From Parus major (Eukaryota > Chordata > Aves > Passeriformes > Paridae): 64,000 nucleotides of DNA. Of the stretch, positions 1-9,185 are shown in pieces. The translations under genes were made by a program, and so were the position numbers. Position 1 is the first letter of the stretch; every line of letters begins with the position of its first letter. Location: the NCBI RefSeq assembly GCF_001522545.3, contig NC_031769.1, positions 21,724,515 to 21,788,514 on the forward strand, read 5' to 3'. The notes beneath the pieces are model-generated. The model was given only the letters and a program-made list of their open reading frames with translations, did no database searches and was not told the origin of the DNA.

Positions 1-1965
1 GTAAAAACTAAATCTTGAGTCTGCTGGGGGACCAGCTTGAAGAAAAAACTAAAACCCAACCTTCTCTGCTTCTACCCCTTCCAGTCTTCAATTATTCATG
101 AACAGTCCTGAGTTAACTTATTAAAACATGTCTATTGAGGAGGGCAACATATGGTAAGATAATTAAATGTGCCTGGAGTTCACCAGAGGTGGTATGCGGA
201 GTAAGAAGAACAAAGTAAAAATCCTTAGTAAAGGATAGCCTCTGCTATATTATTTTTCATCTCAGAGTTACTCTGAACTGGCAAAATATTTATAGGTACA
301 GTCCTCTTTCTGTTTCAGTGAATCTTCACCAACTGTGTCAGCTGAGGATCTGACCCATGGCGCATAATCTTCCTTAAGGAAGACAAGCTCACCATAATTA
401 CTTTGTGTGCACAATTTTTTGTTTTGCATCAGACCCATTTAGCCTTCTCTTTCATTTTTATTTCACACAAGAAGGTGTGTTTGATGTTTTCTGCTGCATC
501 AACCAGAAACTTTTGAGTGAACCACATTAAAAAAAATCATGCAGAGTTACTTTACTTTTGTGGATCCTTGTGCATAGGTATGCCATTTCTTCTGCACTGC
601 TTAATGTGTCATGGCTAAATTATCATCTACTATTAGGAAACATGGATATAATTGTCAAGGCTGTCAACAATGATTTCCTACTTGGGTCTAGCTCTCACCA
701 GCAGAACCAATCCCACCATTCATACACCCATGTAGGTTATTTAAAGTCAGAAGTGTCAAGCATCTGCTCCAAGTCTAGAATCCCTCGACAACAAAGGGAC
801 AGTGACACATCCAGTACTATCTAAGATGAGTGAAAATTAAGTTGCCCACGTGCCTTTACAACTGCCTTTTGAGTGCAGAGGGAACACATTAGCAAACAGT
901 AGTCTTCAGGGAAACTGATGGCAGAATGGTGGACTCCAAGCCCGGGACATTAACAGACAAGCATTACTTAGGAATATGGCAGATGAGGATCAGTAATTTA
1001 TTTGTGACATACCTCTTTCTGCTGCTGCATGCAAATCCCACAGCTTTCCCTTGTAGGACCTGTTGTATTGCTGGCAGGTGATATGCAGCATTCCCCTGGA
1101 CTGCTGCCTCTGCAAGCAAGAAAAGCTTTCAAAACTCATCTGAGCACTTGAGTAAGAGCTAGCTATCATTTTATAATAATTTTCTCTTACTCTGACACAA
1201 ACTGGGCTATCCTTTGTCAACTCAATTTCCACATTTCTTTCTTGCTTTCCTTGTGATCTTTCTGCAATATTCTAACAGAACTGTTACTGCCTATCATATC
1301 ACTGAAATTCAGCAGATTGAATATTCTGCGTAAATCCCAGCTGGTGAATTTACCTAAGTAATATAGATAGCTGGTTTATTTAAGACAAAATGATAGTTTG
1401 CATATTAATAAAAATAACACTATAATATGAGAAATCAGCCTCAAACACTTATATAACATGCACATGTATTTCATACAGAAATTAAAATATTGAAATAAAA
1501 AAGTTTCTCAGACGCTGCCCTTTTTAGAAGGTGAAAGGAAGACTTATTTCAAGCAGAGTTCACTATTTCAGCAGAGGACAAAGAATGTTTTTTTAAAAAT
1601 TAATGCAAGGAACAACAGTTTTTCTGCTGCTTATGAACCTAAAAACTAGATGGCAGCAAGAGAGGGAAAGAGAGCTTTGAAAAATAAGTTTGATCACTTT
1701 GGCATCATCCTTCAAATTGCTGTTCTCATAGCAAAGACTTAAACCACAACTTGAGAATGTTACAGAGTAAAATGAGAAACATCTATTACCCGCTCAATAA
1801 ATCAAAGACAAGTCTCTTGAGTTCTCTACTGGCTCTGCTAAAACATTAATTTTAGTCATCTATGGTTCTTTGCTTAAAATCTCCATGTTAAAAAGGCTGG
1901 TGCATTTGGAGAGGTTTAGATGGGAATATAAATTTGGCTAGTAGAATGAACAGTAATGATATTGA
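1..1965. other. non-coding stretch, no gene recognised
   Basis: AT-rich sequence with short open frames only. None has recognisable protein motifs, and no RNA gene or young repeat was recognised. It lies upstream of ACBD7 and could hold part of its first intron or 5' flank. I looked here for a first exon of the expected form (a start codon plus about three codons ending in CAG before a GT donor) and did not find one. Confidence 0.5.
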
Positions 1966-2688
1966 AAGCTTCTCTAGGACATGTTTGATAGGAGAGTTGG
2001 GAAGTGCAGGGCCCTGCACCTGGGGAGGAATAACCACGAGTACCAGAACAGGCTGGGGGCTGTCCTGCTGGAGAACAGCTCTGCTGAGGAGAAGCTGACA
2101 GTATTGGTGGGTGATGAGTTGATCACAAGCCTCCAGTGCATCCTTGTGGTCAGGAGAGCCAATGGTATCCTGGGATGCATTGGGAAGAGTGTGCCCAGCA
2201 CGCCAAGGGAGGTGAGGCCACACCTGGAGTGCAGTTCAGGAAAGCAAGGAACTATTGGAGAAGGTTCAGCAAAGGCCACAAAGATCATGAGGGATTTGGA
2301 GCATCTCTCTTATGAGGAGAAACTCCTTAGGAGGAGCTAAGCCCAAGTCTGGAGAAGAGAAGACTGAGAGGGAGTCTCATCAATGCATAGAAATATGTCA
2401 AAGGAAGGTATCAAGAGAGTGGTGCCAGGTTCTTTTCAGTGGTGCTCAGCAACGAGATACAATTGCCATAAACACAAACACAAGAATTTCCACCTCAACA
2501 ATTGGGGGTGGCAGAGCACTGCCACAGGCTTCCCAGGGAGGTCATGGAGTCTCCCTCTGGAGACATTCAAACCCACCTGGACATATTCCAGGTCACCTGC
2601 TCCAGGTGACCCTACCTTGACAGGGATGTTGGACAAGATGATCTCCAGAGGTCCCTTACAACCCTAACAATTCTGGGATTCTGTGATT
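1966..2688 (+). mobile_element. CR1 LINE, 3' end fragment
   Basis: This is the 3' part of an avian CR1 retrotransposon. The start (agggccctgcacctgggg) matches the end of the reverse-transcriptase ORF; one broken frame runs 1981-2340 and ends in EEKLLRRS. The 3' UTR-like end reads gatgatctccagaggtccc and then attctgggattctgtgatt, the short tandem tail typical of CR1. The 5' part is absent, as in most CR1 copies (5' truncation during target-primed reverse transcription). Frame breaks show that it is old and inactive. Confidence 0.9.
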
Positions 2689-2734
2689 TTTTTCCTGATA
2701 AATAAAATTACCTGCTTATATACAAGAAAATATT

Positions 2735-2940
2735 TCACTATATAAAAGATTCAGCAGAGGATTGTAGACAAGTCTTCCAGATTTATCATCTAGCATTCCA
2801 GTGGTCAAAAAAACAGGCTTTCATTGATTTTTATATTTATTAGCTATACAGGTATTAAAAAATATTTCTGCAGATGACTTGGAATTAGGTCTTGTACTCC
2901 TCAAAGAATGCTGAAATTTCATAACACACAGGAAAAATTT
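2735..2940 (+). repeat. diverged local duplicate, copy A
   Basis: This segment aligns by eye with 3440-3640 in the same orientation. Shared blocks include gaggattgta near the start, atgacttggaat in the middle and ctgaaatttcata near the end, in the same order and with similar spacing. Identity looks roughly two-thirds, with small indels. It may be an ancient local duplication or two copies of an unrecognised old dispersed repeat. No coding capacity is seen. Confidence 0.6.
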
Positions 2941-3439
2941 AAAACAAATAAATGTCTGTGAAGAATTTGATTATCAAAAGGTAGGAATCTGGACAATACC
3001 TGAACTTGATGTGAAGGCAAGAGCCAGACCTGAGCTGTAAGTGTTCAAAGTGTAAAATTAGCCAGAAAGTCTGACCATCACCTCACAAGTATAGACATGA
3101 GAATATTAATTATTACAAACTCTATATTTGCTACCAAGATATCAAGTGCTCTGCTGACTATGGTGTCAGAGAAAGTTAAATAACGACATAATCCCAGTCC
3201 ATAACACTGAAAAGAAGAACAATTTATTTTTTTTTAATCTAACAGAAATAAACGGAAAGAAATACAATGGCTGGAGTCTAAGGGAAACCAGATTTGCATT
3301 GGCAATGAGGCATAAATTTGCAACATTGAAAGTAATTGTAAGGGGCAATATGGCATGATTTATGGTGGGTTTGCTATATTAAATCACATTCTAAGCACTA
3401 GGCTTTTGTTAAAACAGGAATTGCTCAAGTGACATTCTA

Positions 3440-3640
3440 TTATGTAAAGGACTGAGCTGGAGGATTGTAGCCAGCTCTTTCTAATTTGTAATCTATTACT
3501 TCAGTGTTTAAGAAATTGAATTATTAATTTTTAAATCAACTAGCTAAGAAAGTATTAGAAGTCATTTCTGTACATGACTTGGAATCAGTTCTTTCATTCC
3601 ACAAGGAATTCTGAAATTTCATAGTGTTCATTAAAAAAAA
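3440..3640 (+). repeat. diverged local duplicate, copy B
   Basis: Partner of 2735-2940, offset by about 700 bp. Collinear shared blocks: gaggattgta (from about 3462), atgacttggaat (about 3573) and ctgaaatttcata (about 3610). The similarity fades at both ends, so the unit is about 190-200 bp. It is unrelated to the CR1 fragment just upstream. Confidence 0.6.
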
Positions 3641-5476
3641 CTGAAGACAAGCATCTCAGAACAATTCAAATAATTAATAAAATCTTTCATTTCAAAATTT
3701 TCAAAGTATCTCAGATTTCAGTATTCTGGCTTAATTCATTTAAACACTTGTATTAAAATGTTAAAGAGACTATATTATGTTTACTGAGTCAAATCAAATT
3801 GATATAAATATTTCAACACTGTAAAAGAGAAACATTAGACATTCCCATGCTCCCATCACAGAAAGTTCAGTGAAATATTAGATTTCAAAAGAACTATTGT
3901 TCTGGAGAAAGCTGTTCTTCATCAATCCTGTCTGATGCAGTTAGTTAACAACTTATTAAATTCTTGCCAAATTAATACTTTCCAAATCTAACCATTGTTA
4001 CTGCAGTAAGAGACACTAAGTCTAAGAAGAAATTACATCAACAGGACAACAGAAAAAACACAAACTGACTGATGACTAAAGTGAAACAGTAATTCTAGTC
4101 TCCCTTAGTAATTTTCCCTATATCTCCATTTTTTTCCTTTTTCCACATTGTAATGTTTTTCTTTGATCTGTAATTTTGTCCTGTTTGCCATTTCTCTATT
4201 CTCTAATAATGCAATAAGTCCTAATAAATTCTATATATTTCTCTTGCCTTCCTGTTCTCCCCAAACACCTTTTCCATTCCTCCTTTTCCCAAATCTCATT
4301 AGTCTCCTGCCTTCCCCTTTGTCATCCCAGCATTCCACTTTAATTCCTTCCTTTCCTACTGTCATCCCAGCAGGGTAAGGTGGCATTCCACAGGCTTTCC
4401 CTCCTCCATCTCTGCCAGCTGGTGTCTGTTTTGCTCCCCATTTTTTAGAAGCAGCAGCCTGACTCTCCTGCTGGGCAGCAGCACAGCAGCAAAAGAAGAT
4501 GCATACAACACTGCTGCTCAGTGACTAGGATAAATACAGTGCTCCTGCAGCACAACAGCCTGAGCTGACCTGGTACACATGTATAAGCTGAGAAACCAGC
4601 ACAGAGCAAAGAGACAAATGATCTGTTTTCAGGAGCACTAGACAATAGTTTTATTGGAGGAGTTTTGCTGGTTTGGATTATTTTATGTGTCATTAAATGT
4701 CCATGCTGTATAATTAGCACCTATAACCCCTCCCACAAGACCTTGCAAGAGGTGTGAGAAGGGCAGCATCAGCTGAGAACAAGACAGATTGCTATGAGGA
4801 CGATAGTAAGGGAGTCAGAAACTATTCTAAAAGACACTTTGTATAGATATAAGCAGAAAGGGAGCCTCTGCTGTTGTCTCAGAAGTACCTAAGGAATGAG
4901 AGGCTCAGCAAAGCTTGAGATTGGAAGGTGCAGAGAACTCTTGGACAGTGCAGGAAAAGCTTGGCACTTGTCTTTTGGAGGAGTATGCTAAAATCCAGCT
5001 CAAACTGCACTACAGTGTTTTGGTGGAGGCTGACCTGTGACACAGGAGACACAAAAAGATGGAGGGAGCTGCAGCACGAGTTCTACTATTGAGAGCAAAA
5101 CCTGAGCTGTGGGATATGAGTGTTTCTGAGGTTGGTTGTATCTAGTAAGTCACCTGCAGGCTTGTTTGGTCATTGCCTTTAGAGGCTGAATGTTTGAAAG
5201 GGACTGATACTAGTCTGCAAGGGAGCACAACTACAGCCCAAATAGCTGCTTAGTGATGGTCTGAGATTAACTGGTAGAGTTCATAAGCAGGTGATAGGTC
5301 TCACCAGAAAGAGCAAGGAAGAGCAAGAGCTGAACCATTGTCCTGCTGCTCCTCCCTCAAAGCTGGGGAAGCAGAGCCAGTGGAGAAGCAATTGCATCAC
5401 TGTTAAAGCCAGCTAAAGATGAGGCAGTTGATCAAACCAGAATGCACTATTTGAATTCCTTATGCTCTTAGGCACA
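3641..5476. other. non-coding stretch, no gene recognised
   Basis: It contains a pyrimidine-rich run at about 4230-4370 and a somewhat more GC-balanced, purine-rich segment at about 4720-5440. The latter has the look of old transposon sequence, but I cannot assign it to a family. Short open frames here show no recognisable domain. Confidence 0.4.
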
Positions 5477-5521
5477 AAAATATATATATATATATGTATA
5501 TATTTATATATATATATATAA
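5477..5521. repeat. (TA)n microsatellite
   Basis: About 42 bp of nearly pure TA dinucleotides, interrupted by one G and one extra T. It is self-complementary and likely to be length-variable. Confidence 0.95.
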
Positions 5522-5774
5522 CAACATTCATTTATGTCTAGCGAGTCTGGGTTTTAATCTGAAGCTTGGATAAAGCCTCTTATCAATAAAGCAGAGGAAC
5601 AAGGTTAAACAAACTATAAAAAATGCCTTGGACTTTCCTGTCCTCTAATTCATTTCTTGAGCTTGCTCCTAGGAATTGGCACTCTGTGGTCTCCAAAGAC
5701 CTTACCAGAAGTGAACAGATGGATGTTAAAACCAGAAGGCAAGACAATGGTTTCATGATATGAGTTCAGGCCAT

Positions 5775-6837
5775 TGTCATGGGTCGACACTGTTCAAAAG
5801 CCAGGCACTCAGCAAAGCTGTTCACTCACTCCCCTCTGCATCTGGAGAAAATTTAACAAACGGTTCATGGGTTGAGATAAGGACCAGGAGAGATCATTCA
5901 TCATCAAACACCATTGAGGGCAAAACAAGCTCAACTTAAAGTGAATTTATTACTAACAAAATCAGAGCAGGATAATGAGAAGTAAAATAAGCCCTTATAA
6001 ACACGTTCCCCCACCCCTCCTTCCTTCCAGCTCTAGCCTGACCCCAGCAGTGCAGGGGGACAGGGAATGGGGGTTATGGTCAGTTCCTCACCCGTGGCCT
6101 CTCCCACTGCTCTGGGAGAGGAGTCATTCCCCTGCTGCACCGTGGGGTGACACAGAGACAGTTCTCTGTGAACCTCTCCAATGTGAGCTCATCTCACGAG
6201 CTACAGCTCCCTGTGACCTGCTGCAAGGTGAGTCCATCCCGTGGGGAACAGTCCTCCCCAGACTGCTGCAGCGTGGGTCACTCCTCCACGGGTGCAGTCC
6301 TCCAAGGACAGGCTGCTCCAGCCTGGGAGCAGGGCCCCTCTCTCCATGGGTCTCCCACAGGATCACAGCCTCCTCCCAGGCATCCACGTGCTCCGGTGTG
6401 GGGCTCCTCCATGGGCTGTGGGTAGATCCCTGCATCCCCCAGGCCCTCCATGGGCTGCAGGGACACAGCTGCTGCACCATGGGCTGCACCTCGGCCTGCA
6501 GGGGAATCTCGGCTATGGCACCTGGAGTGCCTCCTGCCCCTCCTTCTGCACTGACCTGGGTGTCTGCAGGGCTGCTCCTCTCACGTTCTGGCTCTGCTCT
6601 GGCCATAGTTACAACTGCACAAACACTTATTTTATCTTATCTTCCTTCTTAAACCTGTTACCACTGAGGCATCACCACCATTTCTAATCGGCCCAGCCTT
6701 GGCCAGCAGTACATCCATCTTTGGAGCCACCAGGAATTGGCTCTGCTGGACATGGTGGGACATTCTGGCAGCTTTTTATGGAAGCTACTCTTGTAGTCCC
6801 TCCACTACCAAAAAACAGGCCATGCAAAACCAATACA
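5775..6837 (-). mobile_element. ERV long terminal repeat, full length (LTR copy 1)
   Basis: This is a 1,063-bp LTR of an avian endogenous retrovirus in minus orientation. Read on the minus strand it starts TGTATTGGTTTTGCATGG and ends GACCCATGACA, giving the required TG...CA termini. An AATAAA lies on the minus strand near 5947-5952, toward the end, as expected for the polyadenylation signal that fixes the orientation. The middle (6100-6500) is built from repeated GC-rich units of the type tccatgggctgc and is overlapped by long spurious open frames on both strands, which are not genes. The left flank is gccat (5770-5774) and the right flank is gctgg, so it has no target-site duplication of its own. 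Confidence 0.9.
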
Positions 6838-7638
6838 GCTGGTTTTGTACATATTAAATATGAGTGCAGGATATACTGCAGCTCTGCAAATGCAGATCCA
6901 ACTCAAAAGCTAAAATAATAGTTGAAACCAGCATATAGCATGTTAAAGGGTTTGTATCATTCTGCATTAGAGTAGTGCAGAGACCTGATGGGTCTGTAGC
7001 CACTATCAAAAGTCTGTCTCGCGCTGAAATGTTGTCGGCATGAAACAAAACTCCAAACCTTAGCCTGAGACCTGATTTATAGCGAGAATGGCTATAGCCT
7101 CAGGTTGATGTGAGATTCACAGTGATGAAAGGAGTAAATTTATACTTTACTCTGGTGCTCTCCTGTGTTTCAGAGCTGGCTGTGGAAGGTGGTCCTGGCA
7201 GTAACTCATCTCCATGAGGTACCTCTGTGCCAGCTGTTGGTCACCTATTTCCCTGTCAGCAGAGCAGTGGAAATGGAGGGTGAATTGGGCAGTACCATTC
7301 AGAGGGGGATTTGAGCTCACAGTGCAGGCAGAGTCAAAAAAAATTCAGAGATCACTGTGGGGTGTAAAGTTCAGTGAATGGTGTCATACCTCTAGTGTGA
7401 CTGTAAAAGACACATATGCTACATAAATTGTGGAGGCTGCTTGCCCCTATCAGCCGTACAAGCCTAGATCCCTTTATACAAATGTACACATTTTGAAGCT
7501 TCTTCCATGGAAAAAGCCTTGTCTGATGGTTAAACCCAAGGGAGTCATTGAGAATATCTAATGATATTAGATTGTGTCTTATAACTCATGTTTTAAATAC
7601 ACCCATTGAGAGGAGAACACTTTCTGTTCTTTCATCAG
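6838..7638. other. intergenic or ACBD7 intron 1 sequence
   Basis: About 800 bp between LTR copy 1 and the first recognised ACBD7 exon. If this exon is the second, as in mammals, this is the 3' end of intron 1, finishing in a pyrimidine-rich tract and the acceptor ttctttcatcag. Right of the LTR I see neither a purine- or pyrimidine-rich tract nor retroviral internal sequence. Confidence 0.5.
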
Positions 7639-8082
7639 GCTGACTTTGATGGTGCTGCAGAAGACGTAAAAAAATTAAAAACAAGACCAACTGATGAAGA
7701 ACTGAAGGAACTCTATGGATTCTACAAACAGGCTACTGTTGGAGATATTAATATTGGTATTACCATATATACTTCACATTTACTCACATATATTGATAAA
7801 ATCAAGCTAATGTTATGTAAATCTCATGATAACCAAAGCTATGCATTTATTTTGACAGAATGTCCAGGAATGCTAGATTTGAAAGGCAAAGCCAAATGGG
7901 AGGCGTGGAACCTGAAAAAAGGTGTTACACCAATTGAATTTATATCCTGTAGTCAAGTTTATAGGATGACAAATGAGGAAAGATAATGACTCCTACTTTC
8001 CTTTGCAGGTTTGTCAAAGGAGGATGCCATGAGCGCCTATATCTCTAAAGCAAGAGCAATGGTAGAAAAATACGGGATCTAG
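7639..8082 (+). CDS. ACBD7: acyl-CoA-binding domain-containing protein 7, exons 2-4 (5' partial)
   Basis: ACBD7 belongs to the small cytosolic acyl-CoA-binding proteins, which bind medium- and long-chain acyl-CoA esters in a four-helix bundle. Three exons join in frame: 7639-7756 (acceptor ttcatcag, donor gtatta), 7859-7921 (acceptor tttgacag, donor gtgtta) and 8009-8082 (acceptor ctttgcag, stop TAG at 8080-8082). They encode 84 residues; with the four residues expected from exon 1 the protein would be 88, the normal ACBD7 length. Visible motifs are [15 protein letters not shown] (tyrosine and lysine ligand contacts of helix 2), [17 protein letters not shown] (the conserved ligand-binding lysine) and the terminal [16 protein letters not shown] with its conserved tyrosine. 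The wording of the [21 protein letters not shown] segment fits ACBD7 better than DBI. The two introns are only 102 and 87 bp. No ATG lies in frame at the start of the first exon seen, so the true start is in an upstream exon that I could not find. The frame is intact, so this is probably functional; a partial duplicate is the alternative. Confidence 0.9.
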
Positions 8083-8262
8083 AATATTCAAAGTAATTCC
8101 CACTAATAATTAACTGTTCAGCTAATGAACTAACTCTGTTGAGAAAAATGCAGTACTAACTCTTTATTGTGTAGTCTGACATTAATATATTTTAAGCATA
8201 AGCTGTTTGACTGTAAAGAGTATTTACATATATAATGCATTTTTAGCTTGTATATTAATCTA

Positions 8263-8283
8263 AATAAATTTGAACTGAATAAA
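8263..8283 (+). promoter_or_regulatory. tandem polyadenylation signals of ACBD7
   Basis: Two AATAAA hexamers, at 8263-8268 and 8278-8283, lie about 180-200 bp after the ACBD7 stop codon. They are the first canonical signals downstream and imply a 3' UTR of about 200 bp. Confidence 0.65.
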
Positions 8284-8627
8284 TTAAACTCTGTGAGAAT
8301 TGTGGATTTGTGTGGGTATTAAATTATATTTAGCATTCTGACAGGAGCAGACAAACAGAGAAAGTCTAACAGTAAAATAACATAGATGTAATTTTTTTGT
8401 AAACAAGGTTATGCAATAAAGCAAAGAGGTTTTACATGTGCAAGAGAAGAAGGAAAAGATTAAACCTTTTTTAAGACCCAAAGCCAATGTTTGTTTTCAG
8501 AAAAATCAGGAAAACTCCCCCTTATAAACGATTACAGAGGAGGAACAGAACAACTTCTAGGCATAAGTGCATGCAATGTAGAGAAAGAAGTGACTTATTA
8601 CAAATTACTGTGGACTACCTTTACAGA
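8284..8627. other. non-coding stretch downstream of ACBD7
   Basis: AT-rich sequence between the ACBD7 polyadenylation signals and the next LTR fragment. I see no gene or recognised repeat in it. Confidence 0.5.
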
Positions 8628-8744
8628 TTTAAAATTGATGTTCTATGGTTTGGGATATCCCTTTGGCCAGTTTGGTCAGCTGTCCTAGGTGTGTCCCAGC
8701 TGTGTGTCCCAGGTTGTGCAGCTTCTCACTTTCAGAGCATGAGA
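8628..8744 (-). mobile_element. ERVL-type LTR fragment, cut by assembly gap
   Basis: The sequence ggtttgggatatccctttgg followed by cagtttggtcagctgtcct and ending agcatgaga matches the middle of a common avian ERVL-type LTR. In its sense orientation (minus strand here) that family begins TGTCCTGGTTTCAGC. The fragment stops at the N gap, so the rest, including the LTR start, should lie in the gap. It is a different LTR family from the sequence on the far side of the gap. Confidence 0.65.
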
Positions 8745-8844
8745 NNNNNNNNNNNNNNNNNNNNNNNNNNNNNNNNNNNNNNNNNNNNNNNNNNNNNNNN
8801 NNNNNNNNNNNNNNNNNNNNNNNNNNNNNNNNNNNNNNNNNNNN
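8745..8844. other. assembly gap, 100 N
   Basis: Exactly 100 N, the conventional placeholder for a gap of unknown size. It separates pieces of two different LTR families, so the missing sequence is probably repeat-rich and may be much longer than 100 bp. Confidence 0.95.
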
Positions 8845-9185
8845 CTGCAGGGGAATCTCGGCTATGGCACCTGGAGTGCCTCCTGCCCCTCCTTCTGCAC
8901 TGACCTGGGTGTCTGCAGGGCTGCTCCTCTCACGTTCTGGCTCTGCTCTGGCCATAGTTACAACTGCACAAACACTTATTTTATCTTATCTTCCTTCTTA
9001 AACCTGTTACCACTGAGCCATCACCACCATTTCTAATCGGCCCAGCCTTGGCCAGCAGCACATCCATCTTTGGAGCCACCAGGAATTGGCTCTGCTGGAC
9101 ATGGTGGAAGATTCCAGCAGCTTCTCACAGAAGCCACCCCTGTGGGCCCCCACTGCCACAAACCAGGCCATGCAAAACCAATACA
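8845..9185 (-). mobile_element. ERV LTR, copy 2, truncated by assembly gap
   Basis: Same family and orientation as 5775-6837, aligning with 6496-6837 of that copy. It begins immediately after the gap and ends at the family terminus aaaaccaataca, so the part corresponding to 5775-6495 is missing or hidden in the gap. The first 263 bp differ from copy 1 at only two positions (6669/9018 and 6710/9059), while the last 80 bp differ at many. The right flank is gccat (9186-9190), equal to the left flank of copy 1. Confidence 0.9.

Noticed and set aside
1888..2667. Several 60-120-codon frames on both strands
   Set aside because: They fall within the CR1 3' fragment and are remnants or shadows of the reverse-transcriptase end and 3' UTR.
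6124..6687. Long overlapping open frames (up to 225 codons) on both strands
   Set aside because: They lie wholly inside a GC-rich LTR and recur in the second LTR copy. They reflect internal repeat units and not protein-coding genes.
7606..7638. Upstream extension of the ACBD7 exon as a start
   Set aside because: The extension has no in-frame ATG and reads through a pyrimidine tract and a consensus AG acceptor, so it is intron.
7757..8008. ACBD7 as a processed pseudogene
   Set aside because: Two introns with consensus splice sites interrupt an intact frame, which excludes a retrocopy.
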